Below are positions 43,130 through 52,384 of a stretch of DNA of 64,000 bases, piece by piece. This DNA is from Microbacterium sp. TPD7012. Its GTDB lineage: Bacteria > Actinomycetota > Actinomycetes > Actinomycetales > Microbacteriaceae. The translations under genes were made by a program, and so were the position numbers. How positions within the stretch are numbered: the stretch's first letter is position 1; each line of letters opens with the position of its first letter. Location: assembly GCF_003075395.1 (NCBI RefSeq), contig NZ_QDFV01000003.1:685-64684 (forward strand), in the 5' to 3' direction. The notes under the pieces were generated by a model that saw nothing but the letters and a program-made list of their open reading frames with translations, searched no databases and was not told where the DNA came from.

Positions 43130-43864
43130 GTGAACGCCACCCCCGAGAACCAGCGCATCCTGCTCGACATCGCCGACCTCGACCGGCGCATCGCGCAGGC
43201 GGAGCGCGCCCGTACGCAGCCGGCCCAGGGGGCGCGGATCACAGAGCTCGTCGCCATCCGTCAGGAGCAGCTGCGCGAGCTCACCACGCTCACGGGCACC
43301 CGAGACGACGTGCGCACCGAGTTGACGCGGCTGGAGTCCGATGTCGCGGTCGTGGAGCAGCGCCGCAACCGCGACGCCGAGCGCCTTGCGGCCTCGACCA
43401 GTTCCAAGGATGCGCAGGCGCTCGAGCACGAGCTTGCGAGTCTCGCCCGGCGCCAGAGCGATCTCGAGGATGCCGAGCTCGACGTCATGGGCCGGCTCGA
43501 GGAGGCGGAGGCGGCTGTCGCCGCACAGCAGGCTCTGCTCGCCACCACGACGGAGGAGGGCACCGCGCTCACCTCGCAGGCGAAGGCCGATGTCGCTGCC
43601 GCGACCGACCGCGGCGCCGAGCTGGCGCGCGATCGTGCCGCCGTCGTCGCGAACGTGCCCGCCGACCTCCTCGCCGAGTACACGCGTCGTGCCGCGAACA
43701 GCGCGGGTGCAGCGCTCCTCACGCGCGGCACGTGCGAAGGGTGCCGCATGGTGCTTCCCAGCACCGATCTGAACGACATCCGCCGCGCGGCGGACGAACT
43801 CGTCGTCTTCTGCCCCGAGTGCGGCTGCATCCTCGTGCGCACCGAGGAATCCGGGCTCTCTTGA
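43130..43864 (+). CDS. C4-type zinc-ribbon protein with coiled coil
   Basis: A 244-residue protein: long coiled coil (about 5-170, rich in Glu, Arg, Ala) then a C-terminal zinc ribbon with CEGC (about 202-205) and CPECGC (about 231-236). This COG1579 architecture is conserved in actinobacteria; some relatives are linked to DNA or RNA handling. TAGATT lies seven bases before the GTG, so it is probably leaderless. Confidence 0.88.
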   Translation: MNATPENQRILLDIADLDRRIAQAERARTQPAQGARITELVAIRQEQLRELTTLTGTRDDVRTELTRLESDVAVVEQRRNRDAERLAASTSSKDAQALEHELASLARRQSDLEDAELDVMGRLEEAEAAVAAQQALLATTTEEGTALTSQAKADVAAATDRGAELARDRAAVVANVPADLLAEYTRRAANSAGAALLTRGTCEGCRMVLPSTDLNDIRRAADELVVFCPECGCILVRTEESGLS

Positions 43865-43886
43865 GCGGGGTCCCCGCGCGACGTCG

Positions 43887-45584
43887 ATGAGCCGTTCGAC
43901 GTCGCAGGGACGGCGGATCGCGCTGATCGACCTCGGCGACGGGCAGTACCTGGCGGTCGAGCTCGACGACGAGGGCGGCGAACGGAGTCGCGCACCCCTC
44001 GCCGGCACGGAGCTCCTGACCTGGGTCGCCGATCTCGAGAAGACCGCGGCGCCGCGGTGGATCATCCGCAGCGCCCGCGAGATCTACCCGATGCTGCTCG
44101 CGGGAGGCGTGCGACTCGGGCGGACGCACGACCTGCTGCTCTGCCACGCGATCCTGCGCGATACGGATGCCGTGGCTCGTCCCCTCGCTCCCTCGTCGGC
44201 GTGGGTGCGCCGTGAGCCGACGGATGCCGCTCCCGCCCTGTTCGACGTGGTCGAGCAGGGCCGCGCCGACGACCCTGTCGCCGAGGTTCTGGAGCAGTTC
44301 CGCGCGCAGCGCCGGGTGATCGAGCAGGAGCGCGATCGCCGCCTGACGCTTCTGTGCGCCGCGGAGTCGGCGGGCGGTCTGATCGCGGAGGAGATGCGGG
44401 CGGCCGGCCTTCCGTGGGACGAGGGCGTCCACGACGCGATCCTGACCGAGACGCTCGGCACCCGGCCCGTCGCGGGTGGTCTGCCCAGCAGGATGGTCGA
44501 GCTGGGCGATCGCGTGCGCGCGATCCTCAGCGACTCGACGCTGCACCTCGACAGCCAGCCGAAGCTGCTGCGTGCCCTGCACCGCGTCGGCGTGCACGTC
44601 GAGTCGACGAGCCGGTGGGAGCTCGCGAGCCAGTCGCACGCGGTCGTCGAACCGCTGCTGGAGTACAAGAAGCTCTCCCGTCTGCTCAGCGCCAACGGCT
44701 GGGCCTGGCTGGCCGAATGGGTGCATGATCGGCGATTCCGCCCCGTGTACATCCCCGGAGGCGTCGTGACCGGCCGATGGGCGTCGGCGGGCGGCGGCGC
44801 CTTGCAGCTGCCGCGCAGCCTCCGACCCGCTGTGCGCGCCGATCCCGGCTGGACCCTGGTGGTCGCCGACGTGGCGCAGCTGGAACCGCGGATGCTGGCC
44901 GCCATGGCATCCGATTCGTCTATGGCGCGCGCGGCCCAGGGGAGCGACCTGTACGAAGGCGTCGTGGCATCCGGTGCCGTCGGAACCCGGGAAGAGGCGA
45001 AATACGCGGTGCTCGGCGCGATGTACGGCGCCACGACCGGAGACAGCGGCCGCCTGGTGCCGCGGCTGCGCAAGGTCTATCCGCGGGCGATGGCCCTCGT
45101 CGACAAGGCCGCGCGCACGGGCGAGGACGGCGGCGTGGTCTCGACCTGGCTGGGGCGCTCGTCGCCGCGTCCTTCGGCGGAGTGGGAGGAGCTCCAGTCG
45201 CGGGCCACAGGGGCGGATGCCGATCCGGTCGAGGTCGCCCTGGCGCGGCGGCGAGCGCGGGACTGGGGTCGGTTCACGCGCAACTTCGTGGTGCAGGGGA
45301 CCGCGGCCGAGTGGTCGCTGATCTGGCTCGCCGAGATCCGTCACCGGTTGCAGCGCGCGCCCGAGGCGGCAGTGGCCGCCACGGCATCCGGACCGTTCGC
45401 CCGGCAGCCGCACCTCGCGTTCTTCCTTCACGACGAAGTCATCCTGCATGTGCCGGAGGAACAGGCCGAAGCCGCGGCCGACGCGGTGCGGGTGGCGGCG
45501 GCGGTCGCCACCCGGCGCCTCTTCGGCGACTTCCCGATCGACGTGCCGCTCGACCTGCGCATCGCCGCGTCGGCCGAGAAGTAG
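43887..45584 (+). CDS. Short family-A DNA polymerase (3'-5' exo-like/pol)
   Basis: The 565-residue protein lacks the 5'-nuclease domain of PolA. The N-terminal 180 residues look like a degenerate exonuclease fold without a clear D-x-E. Polymerase motifs remain: motif A as VADVAQLEPR (D kept, usual Y-S-Q-I-E-L-R altered), motif B EEAKYAVLGAMYG, and motif C HDEV. It is the actinobacterial bifunctional exonuclease/polymerase type, of unknown role. Follows the zinc-ribbon gene by 22 bases. Confidence 0.87.
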   Translation: MSRSTSQGRRIALIDLGDGQYLAVELDDEGGERSRAPLAGTELLTWVADLEKTAAPRWIIRSAREIYPMLLAGGVRLGRTHDLLLCHAILRDTDAVARPLAPSSAWVRREPTDAAPALFDVVEQGRADDPVAEVLEQFRAQRRVIEQERDRRLTLLCAAESAGGLIAEEMRAAGLPWDEGVHDAILTETLGTRPVAGGLPSRMVELGDRVRAILSDSTLHLDSQPKLLRALHRVGVHVESTSRWELASQSHAVVEPLLEYKKLSRLLSANGWAWLAEWVHDRRFRPVYIPGGVVTGRWASAGGGALQLPRSLRPAVRADPGWTLVVADVAQLEPRMLAAMASDSSMARAAQGSDLYEGVVASGAVGTREEAKYAVLGAMYGATTGDSGRLVPRLRKVYPRAMALVDKAARTGEDGGVVSTWLGRSSPRPSAEWEELQSRATGADADPVEVALARRRARDWGRFTRNFVVQGTAAEWSLIWLAEIRHRLQRAPEAAVAATASGPFARQPHLAFFLHDEVILHVPEEQAEAAADAVRVAAAVATRRLFGDFPIDVPLDLRIAASAEK

Positions 45585-45610
45585 CCGCCGTCGCCGGGGA
45601 CGCGGCGAAG

Positions 45611-45616
45611 TAGACT
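45611..45616 (+). promoter_or_regulatory. rnpB promoter -10
   Basis: TAGACT ends seven bases before the expected 5' end of RNase P RNA, consistent with transcription from 45623. Confidence 0.6.
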
Positions 45617-45622
45617 GAAGAC

Positions 45623-45989
45623 GCGAATGGGTCGACTGGACGGCCGCGTGGCGGGCAACCGCACCGAGGAACGTCCGGGCTCCACAGGGCAGGGCGGTGG
45701 GTAACACCCACCCGGAGTGATCCGCGAGAAAGTGCCACAGAGAGCAGACCGCCCCGCAGGGGGTAAGGGTGAAAGGGTGGTGTAAGAGACCACCGGGGGT
45801 CATGGTGACATGACCCGCCAGGTAAACCTCGCCCGGAGCAAGGTCAGACAGAGGATGTTGACGCGGCTCGCCGAGTCCTCGGGTAGACCGCTAGAGTGCC
45901 ACGGCAACGTGTCGCCGAGAGAGATGGCCGTCGAAGGGGCGAAGAACCCCGGAACAGAACCCGGCGTACAGGTCGGCCCATTCGCCTCA
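45623..45989 (+). ncRNA. rnpB: RNase P RNA, class A
   Basis: A roughly 367-base catalytic RNA that processes tRNA 5' ends. Helix P1 is GCGAATGGG near the 5' end paired with CCCATTCGC at 45977-45985. The conserved cores are present: GAGGAACGTCCGGGCTCC near 45667 and the 3' ACAGAACCCGGCGTACAGG region near 45952. The AGAGGATG/P15-P17 loops fit class A. Confidence 0.95.
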
Positions 45990-45990
45990 G

Positions 45991-46029
45991 ACGCAGAAGG
46001 CCCCGCTCGATGAGCGGGGCCTTCTGCGT
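45991..46029. terminator. Terminator after rnpB
   Basis: An 18-base perfect stem (ACGCAGAAGGCCCCGCTC with its complement) and a three-base GAT loop. It ends rnpB and, on the other strand, lies 12 bases after the ppgK stop. Confidence 0.93.
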
Positions 46030-46041
46030 GGTTCCCGCTGT

Positions 46042-46788
46042 TCAGTCGCCCGCGAGCGACGCCGCGCCGATGATGCCGGAGTTGTTGCGGTGGATCGCCG
46101 GGACGATCGGCGTCTTTAGCTCGAGCAGCGGCAGGAAGTCGCCGGCGTTCTTCGACACGCCGCCGCCGACCACGAACAGGTCGGGGCTGAAGAGGAACTC
46201 GATGTGCGAGTAGAACGCCTGCAGGCGCTCCGCCCAGGCCTCCCAGCTGAGATTCTCGCGCTCGCGCGCCGAGGTCGCGGCCCACTGCTCGACGGACTCG
46301 AACTCGCGGAAGTTCAGGTGGCCGAGCTCGGTGTTGGGGATGAGGATCCCGTCGTACAGGAAGGCCGAGCCGATGCCGGTGCCCAGGGTGGTCAGCAGCG
46401 TGAGGCCGCGGACGTCTCTCGCGGCGCCGTGGCGTGCCTCGGCGACACCGGCCGCGTCGGCGTCGTTCACGAACACGATGTTGCGACCGAGGCCATCGCG
46501 GAAGAACCGCTCCGCGTCGAAGTCGATCCATTCCTTCGAGACGTTCGCCGCCGACAGCGTCTTGCCGCGCTTGACGATGGCCGGGAAGGCGACGCCGAGC
46601 GGCATGGTCGAGTCGTGCACGTCGAGGGTCTTCAGCACCGACTGCACGGCGACGAGGACATCCTGCGGCGATGCGCCCTCCGGAGTGGGGACGCGCACCC
46701 GGTCGGAGGCCATGGTGCCGTGCGTGAGGTCGACGATTCCTGCTTTGATTCCCGTGCCGCCGATGTCGACGCCGATCGCTTTTGCCAT
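46042..46788 (-). CDS. ppgK: Polyphosphate glucokinase PpgK
   Basis: A 248-residue ROK-family kinase with AIGVDIGGTGIKAG phosphate loop, catalytic Asp in FVNDADAAG, TLGTGIGSAF, and LGHLNFREFESVEQWA. It phosphorylates glucose with polyphosphate or ATP. There is no zinc-Cys cluster, as expected for PpgK. TAAGCT lies seven bases before the chosen ATG. Convergent with rnpB. Confidence 0.92.
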   Translation of the reverse strand: MAKAIGVDIGGTGIKAGIVDLTHGTMASDRVRVPTPEGASPQDVLVAVQSVLKTLDVHDSTMPLGVAFPAIVKRGKTLSAANVSKEWIDFDAERFFRDGLGRNIVFVNDADAAGVAEARHGAARDVRGLTLLTTLGTGIGSAFLYDGILIPNTELGHLNFREFESVEQWAATSARERENLSWEAWAERLQAFYSHIEFLFSPDLFVVGGGVSKNAGDFLPLLELKTPIVPAIHRNNSGIIGAASLAGD

Positions 46789-46856
46789 GGGCGATAGCTT
46801 AGCGACCACCGCACACGCCAGTAGGATCGATGACATCACGCGAAGAAGGGGCAGCT

Positions 46857-47081
46857 ATGTCTGACGGCGACGCAAAGTACTGGTACAACTCCGAGACCGG
46901 TCAGGTCGAGTTCGGCATGATCTCGCCCTCCGTGGACCGGGTCGGACCGTTCGACACCGAGGCGGAGGCGGCTCGTGCGCCGGAGGTGCTCAAGGAGCGT
47001 TCGCGCGCCTGGGCCGAAGAGGAAGCCGCCGAGCAGGGCTGGGACGTCAAGGGCGACGCAAAGGGCCAGGGCGCAGAGTAG
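46857..47081 (+). CDS. Small acidic SPOR-like protein
   Basis: A 74-residue protein with KYWYNSETGQVEFG, RVGPFDTEAEAARAPEVL and an acidic tail. It is usually annotated as SPOR-like in actinobacteria; true peptidoglycan binding is doubtful, as it has no export signal. TAGGAT at 46822-46827 and GAAGAAGGGG support the start. It lies two bases before glnA2. Confidence 0.78.
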   Translation: MSDGDAKYWYNSETGQVEFGMISPSVDRVGPFDTEAEAARAPEVLKERSRAWAEEEAAEQGWDVKGDAKGQGAE

Positions 47082-47083
47082 TC

Positions 47084-48421
47084 ATGGACAAGCAGAGGGA
47101 CTTCGTCCTCCGGACCATCGAGGAGCGCGGCGTCAAGTTCGTGCGGCTGTGGTTCACCGACGTCATCGGCACGCTCAAGTCGGTCGCGATCGCGCCGGCC
47201 GAGGTCGAGGGCGCCTTCGCCGAGGGTATCGGTTTCGACGGCTCGGCGATCGAGGGACTCACGCGCAGCCACGAGTCCGATCTGCTCGCGCAGCCCGACC
47301 CGACGACTTTCCAGACGCTGCCCTGGCGCGGTGAGATCGATCCGACGGCGCGCATGTTCTGCGACCTGACGACACCCGACGGGCAGCCGGCGGTCGCCGA
47401 CCCGCGACAGGTTCTCAAGCGCACGCTCGCGAAGGCCGCCGATGCCGGGTTCACCTTCTACACGCACCCCGAGATCGAGTTCTACCTGCTCAAGTCGTCG
47501 TCGTTCGGTCCCGAGGGTCCGGTGCCGGTGGACTCCGCCGGCTACTTCGACAACGTGCCGGGAGGCACGGCGCACGACTTCCGTCGTCGGTCGGTGCGGA
47601 TGCTGGAGGATCTCGGCATCTCCGTGGAATTCAGCCATCACGAGGGCGGCCCCGGCCAGAACGAGATCGACCTCCGGTACGCCGACGCGCTGACGACGGC
47701 GGACAACATCATGACGTTCCGCACGGTCATCAAGGAGGTGGCGATCGAGCAGGGCGTCTACGCGACGTTCATGCCGAAGCCCCTCAGCGGTCACCCGGGC
47801 AGCGGCATGCACACGCACATGTCCTTGTTCGAGGGCGACCAGAACGCCTTCTACGAAGAGGGTGCGAAGTACCAGCTCTCCAAGACCGGACGCCATTTCA
47901 TCGCCGGTCTCCTGCGGCACGCCAACGAGATCGCCGCGGTCACCAACCAGTTCGTGAACTCCTACAAGCGGCTCTGGGGCGGCGATGAGGCCCCGAGCTT
48001 CGTCACGTGGGGCCACGCGAACCGCTCGGCGCTCGTCCGGGTGCCGATGTACAAGCCCAACAAGGGGCAGTCCTCGCGTGTCGAGTACCGCGCCCTGGAT
48101 TCCGCGGCGAACCCGTACCTGGCGTACTCCCTGCTGCTCGCCGCGGGCCTGAAGGGCATCGAGGAGGGCTACGAGCTCCCGCCCGAGGCCGAGGACAACG
48201 TGTGGGCTCTGAGCGACGCCGAACGGCGCGCGCTGGGCTACTCGGCGCTGCCGGCGAGCCTCGATCACGCTCTCGAGTTCATGGAGGCGTCCGAACTCGT
48301 CGCCGAGACGCTCGGGGAGCAGGTGTTCAACTACGTGCTGCTCAACAAGCGCAAGGAGTGGGAGGCCTACCGCGGGCAGGTCACGCCGCTGGAGCTGAAG
48401 AACAACCTCGAACTCCTCTGA
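47084..48421 (+). CDS. glnA: Glutamine synthetase type I, GlnA2
   Basis: The 445-residue GS has active-site motifs GFDGSAIEG, NEIDLRYADALT, KPLSGHPGSGMHTH and NRSALVRVPMY. It lacks the adenylylation Tyr loop: YELPPEAEDNVW stands where LYELPPEEA is found in GlnA1. This is the GlnA2 type, which is not controlled by adenylylation. It makes glutamine from glutamate and ammonia, and lies ten bases upstream of glnE. Confidence 0.93.
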   Translation: MDKQRDFVLRTIEERGVKFVRLWFTDVIGTLKSVAIAPAEVEGAFAEGIGFDGSAIEGLTRSHESDLLAQPDPTTFQTLPWRGEIDPTARMFCDLTTPDGQPAVADPRQVLKRTLAKAADAGFTFYTHPEIEFYLLKSSSFGPEGPVPVDSAGYFDNVPGGTAHDFRRRSVRMLEDLGISVEFSHHEGGPGQNEIDLRYADALTTADNIMTFRTVIKEVAIEQGVYATFMPKPLSGHPGSGMHTHMSLFEGDQNAFYEEGAKYQLSKTGRHFIAGLLRHANEIAAVTNQFVNSYKRLWGGDEAPSFVTWGHANRSALVRVPMYKPNKGQSSRVEYRALDSAANPYLAYSLLLAAGLKGIEEGYELPPEAEDNVWALSDAERRALGYSALPASLDHALEFMEASELVAETLGEQVFNYVLLNKRKEWEAYRGQVTPLELKNNLELL

Positions 48422-48430
48422 GAATCGCGC

Positions 48431-51406
48431 ATGGCCCGTCCGGACGATTCCGTCTCTCTCTCCGCTCTGGCCAGGCTCGGCTTCGCGGAGCTGAGCGAGG
48501 CCGCGGCATCCCTCTCCGAGCTGGCGACGATCCTCGACATGCCGAGATCGTCGCTGCTCGAGGGGGCGGACGCCGCCGATCCCGATGCGGCGGTCCGCGG
48601 GATGGTGCGCGTCGCGCGACGCGACGCCGTGCCGCTGAAGGCTCTGCTGAAGGAGCCGCAGTCGCGCCATCGCGTCTGGCGGGTGTTCGGCGCGTCCGAG
48701 GGCCTCGCGGACTTCTTCCTCCGGCATCCGGAGCAGCTGTCCGTGCTGGGGGAGCCGATCACCGCGCTCCCCACCCCGGAGGTCCAGCGGGAGCAGATGC
48801 TGGCCGCGGTGGGCACACGGAACGGGTTCGCCGGCTCCGGAGATGACGCCGCCGTCGTCGCGGTGCGGGTCGCGTATCGGCGGAGTCTCGCCGGCATCGC
48901 CGCCTACGATCTGACGCATCCGGAGCCGCAGACGGTCGTGGCGGCGGTGTCCGCTGCCCTCGCCGATGCGGCCGGAGCCGCCCTCGAGGCCTCCCTGGCC
49001 ATCGCACGTGCTCGACTGCGCGACACCATTCCGGAGGAGCAGATCGCGGCCACCCGACTCTCGATCATCGGGATGGGCAAGGCCGGTGCCAGGGAGCTGA
49101 ACTACGTCAGCGACGTGGACGTCATCTTCGTCGGCGGCACGAGCGACGAGGAGATCGTCGCCGAGGCTCGGGCGATCGACATCGCCACCCGGTTGGCGCG
49201 GGAGACGATGCGCGGCCTCGACAGCATCGAGGTGGAGCCGCCGCTGTGGGAGGTCGACGCCAACCTGCGACCCGAGGGCAAGCAGGGTGCTCTGGTGCGC
49301 TCGCTCGCCTCCCATCTCGCCTACTACGACCGCTGGGCCAAGAGCTGGGAGTTCCAGGCGCTGCTCAAGGCGCGCCCTCTCGCCGGCGACACCGAGCTGG
49401 GGGCCGAGTACATCGCCGCGGTGCAGCCGAAGATCTGGTCCAGCGCCGCCAGAGAGGACTTCGTCGAGAGCGTGCAGCGCATGCGCGAGCGCGTGACGGA
49501 GCACATCGACCCGGAAGACGCGCCCTATCAGCTGAAACTGGGCGCCGGCGGGCTGCGGGACATCGAGTTCACCGTGCAGCTTCTGCAGCTCGTCCACGGT
49601 CTCACCGATGAGTCGCTGCGCACCCGAGGCACCCTCGAGAGCCTCGATGCGCTCGTCGCCGGCGGGTACATCGGTCGAGCGGATGCCGCCACGTTCGCAG
49701 ACGACTATCGCATCCTCCGGCTGATGGAGCACCGTCTCCAGCTGCGGGAGCTGAGCCGCACGCACCTGCTGCCGCGCACCCCGGCCGGACGGCGCGTGCT
49801 CGCGCGCGGCACCGGACTGGCCGACAGCGGCGAGGGCATCTGGACGCGCTGGGAGAGCGTGCGGCGCGAGGTGCGCGAGATCCACACGCGCCTGTTCTAT
49901 CGGCCGCTGCTCAGCGCTGTCGCCGGCCTCCCCGAGGAGGAGCGCACCCTCTCTGCGGCTCAGGCGCACGACCGCCTCACGGCCATCGGATTCCGTGACC
50001 CCGCAGGGGCGCTGCGCCATATCGGCGCGCTGACCACCGGACTCAGCCGCAAGGTGACGATCCAGCGAGCCCTGATGCCGATCATGGTGCGCTGGTTCGC
50101 CGATGGCAGCGACCCCGACTACGCCCTCATCGCCTTCCGACGCATCAGCGAGCGCCTGGGCGACACCCCGTGGTTCCTCCGCATGCTGCGCGACTCCTCG
50201 GGAGCGGCGGAGAGCCTGACGCGCCTGCTGTCGTCGTCCCGCTACATCGGCGAGCTGATGGAGTGGATCCCCGAGTCGGTCGCCTGGCTCGACAGCGCCG
50301 AGCGCCTGCGTCCGCGCGGCGCGGCGGCGCTGGACGAGGAGGCGAGGGCGATCCAGACCCGACATGAGACGGTCACCGACGCCCTGCGGGCCGTCCGTGC
50401 GCTGCGGCGTCGCGAGCTCCTGCGCACGGCCATGGGCGGAGTCCTCGACGTGCTGACGATCGAGGAGGTCGCGACGGCGCTCACCGAGATCACCGAGGCG
50501 ACGATCCAGGCCGCGCTGCGCGCTGTCATCCGGGAGGTCGTGCCGCCCGAGGACGACGCGCTGGACTTCGCGGTGATCGCCATGGGGCGCTTCGGCGGCG
50601 CGGAGCTCGGCTTCGGGTCCGACGCGGACATCCTCTACGTCTACGACGCCAACGGCGTGGACGGTCAGCGCGCGCAGACGCTCGCCACCCAGATCGTCGC
50701 GGGACTGCGCGAGCATCTCACGGATCATCGCGTGCCGCTGGACCTGGATGCCGATCTCCGCCCGGAAGGCCGTCAGGGCCCCGTCGTACGGTCCATCGAG
50801 GCATATACGGAGTACTACCGACGGTGGTCGCTCTCCTGGGAGGCGCAGGCTCTGCTCCGGGCCAGGGGGATCGCCGGAAGCTCCAAGCTCGTCGCCCGTT
50901 TCACGGCGCTCGCGGATTCGATCCGCTATCCCGAGACCGTCGATCTGCAGGGCACCCGCGAGATCAAGCGGATCAAGGCGCGCGTCGAGGGGGAGAGGCT
51001 GCCCCAGGGAGCCGACCCGCGGCGGCACCTCAAGCTCGGTCCCGGCACGCTCAGCGATGTCGAGTGGCTCGTGCAGCTGCTCCAGCTCCAGCACGCCCAC
51101 GACGTCCCCGGGCTGCGGACGACCTCGACGCTCTCGGCGCTGGACGCGGCCGTCGCGGCTGACCTGGTGCCGGAATCCGACGCCGTGCTGCTGCGAGAGG
51201 CCTGGCGGCTGGCGAGCCGTCTGCGCTCCGCGATCACGCTCCTGACCGGGAAGACGAGCGATGTGCTGCCCGCCGATCGTCGCGAACTCGATGCGATCGC
51301 TCGGCTGCTGGGCTATCCCGACCGGTCGGCGACCGAGCTCGAAGAGGACTATCTCGGGGTGACGCGACGAGCGCGGAAGGCCTTCGAGCACCTCTTCTAC
51401 GGGTAG
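48431..51406 (+). CDS. glnE: Glutamine synthetase adenylyl-transferase/removing enzyme GlnE
   Basis: The 991-residue enzyme has two nucleotidyltransferase domains: GMGKAGARELNYVSDVDVIF near residue 216 (deadenylylation half) and MGRFGGAELGFGSDADILYV near 718 (adenylylation half), each followed by a helical domain (GLRDIEFTVQLLQL; TLSDVEWLVQLLQL). It modifies GlnA1 in response to nitrogen. Length is normal. It has no visible promoter and is cotranscribed with glnA2. Confidence 0.96.
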   Translation: MARPDDSVSLSALARLGFAELSEAAASLSELATILDMPRSSLLEGADAADPDAAVRGMVRVARRDAVPLKALLKEPQSRHRVWRVFGASEGLADFFLRHPEQLSVLGEPITALPTPEVQREQMLAAVGTRNGFAGSGDDAAVVAVRVAYRRSLAGIAAYDLTHPEPQTVVAAVSAALADAAGAALEASLAIARARLRDTIPEEQIAATRLSIIGMGKAGARELNYVSDVDVIFVGGTSDEEIVAEARAIDIATRLARETMRGLDSIEVEPPLWEVDANLRPEGKQGALVRSLASHLAYYDRWAKSWEFQALLKARPLAGDTELGAEYIAAVQPKIWSSAAREDFVESVQRMRERVTEHIDPEDAPYQLKLGAGGLRDIEFTVQLLQLVHGLTDESLRTRGTLESLDALVAGGYIGRADAATFADDYRILRLMEHRLQLRELSRTHLLPRTPAGRRVLARGTGLADSGEGIWTRWESVRREVREIHTRLFYRPLLSAVAGLPEEERTLSAAQAHDRLTAIGFRDPAGALRHIGALTTGLSRKVTIQRALMPIMVRWFADGSDPDYALIAFRRISERLGDTPWFLRMLRDSSGAAESLTRLLSSSRYIGELMEWIPESVAWLDSAERLRPRGAAALDEEARAIQTRHETVTDALRAVRALRRRELLRTAMGGVLDVLTIEEVATALTEITEATIQAALRAVIREVVPPEDDALDFAVIAMGRFGGAELGFGSDADILYVYDANGVDGQRAQTLATQIVAGLREHLTDHRVPLDLDADLRPEGRQGPVVRSIEAYTEYYRRWSLSWEAQALLRARGIAGSSKLVARFTALADSIRYPETVDLQGTREIKRIKARVEGERLPQGADPRRHLKLGPGTLSDVEWLVQLLQLQHAHDVPGLRTTSTLSALDAAVAADLVPESDAVLLREAWRLASRLRSAITLLTGKTSDVLPADRRELDAIARLLGYPDRSATELEEDYLGVTRRARKAFEHLFYG

Positions 51407-51456
51407 CGCGATACCGCGAATTTGCAGTATCCGAAGCCGTGACTCATGCTGACGCT

Positions 51457-52377
51457 ATGACCCACGCACGCATCGGCATCGTCTGGAATCCCTCGAAGGT
51501 CGAGCAGGAGGTTCTGCAGGATGCTGTCAGCGGCGTGTTCGACGACCGGACCGACATCCGCTGGTGGGAGACCACTCCCGAGGATCCGGGCCGGGGGATG
51601 GCCCGTGAGGCCGTGGAGGACGGCCGGGACATCGTCATCGCGGTCGGCGGAGACGGGACCGTCCGTGCGGTCGCGGAGTCCCTGGCAGACTCGGAGACCG
51701 CGATCGGGATCGTGCCGCAGGGCACCGGCAACCTGCTCGCGCGCAACCTCGAGGTGCCGCTCAACAACGTGAAGGCCGCTCTCGAGCGCGTCCGCGACGC
51801 CGAGCCGCGGCGCATCGACCTCGGCTGGGTGTCGTACGACGGCACCGAGCACGCCTTCGCTGTGATGGTCGGCTTCGGTGTCGACGCGCAGATGCTCGTC
51901 GAGACGGATGACGACCTCAAGTCGAAGGCCGGATGGCTCGCCTACGTCGAGGCGATGGGGCGTGCCCTCGCCGGCACCGAGATGACCGACATCACCCTCG
52001 CGATCGACGGCGAGAAGGCGGTCGCGGTGCGCGGCCACACCATGCTCATCGGCAACTGCGGCATGGTGCAGGGCGGCATCCGCCTGCTGCCGGACGCCGT
52101 CCTCGACGACGGCAAGCTCGACGTCCTCATGATCAGCGCCGACGGCGCGCTGCAGTGGCTCGACACCGTGCGCTCGTTCGTCTGGGACAACGGCATCCGT
52201 CGTCTGTTCGGCGCGACCGACGAGGCCGTGAGCACGGACTCGGCGCGTCACCTGCCCGTGGAGAAGATCTCCGTCGAACTGGACACACCGCTCGTCTTCG
52301 AGATCGACGGCGAGGAGATGGGCGAGGTCTCCGCATTCGACGTGCGGGTGCAGCCGGGCGCCCTGCTCGTCCGCTGA
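51457..52377 (+). CDS. Diacylglycerol/lipid kinase family protein
   Basis: A 306-residue DAGK-type kinase: VGGDGTVRAVAESL ATP-binding loop and GTGNLLARNL, with C-terminal LDVLMISADG and FEIDGEEMG. It may phosphorylate diacylglycerol or a related lipid. A GTG at 51439 is an alternative start, six codons upstream. It follows glnE by 50 bases. Confidence 0.88.
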   Translation: MTHARIGIVWNPSKVEQEVLQDAVSGVFDDRTDIRWWETTPEDPGRGMAREAVEDGRDIVIAVGGDGTVRAVAESLADSETAIGIVPQGTGNLLARNLEVPLNNVKAALERVRDAEPRRIDLGWVSYDGTEHAFAVMVGFGVDAQMLVETDDDLKSKAGWLAYVEAMGRALAGTEMTDITLAIDGEKAVAVRGHTMLIGNCGMVQGGIRLLPDAVLDDGKLDVLMISADGALQWLDTVRSFVWDNGIRRLFGATDEAVSTDSARHLPVEKISVELDTPLVFEIDGEEMGEVSAFDVRVQPGALLVR

Positions 52378-52384
52378 GAAGCCG

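Noticed and set aside
46901..51391. Very long open frame on the minus strand opposite glnA2 and glnE
   Set aside because: It is a shadow of third-position GC bias in the real genes; the translation is Arg/Gly/His/Leu-rich with no domain, and both genes on the plus strand have complete conserved motifs.
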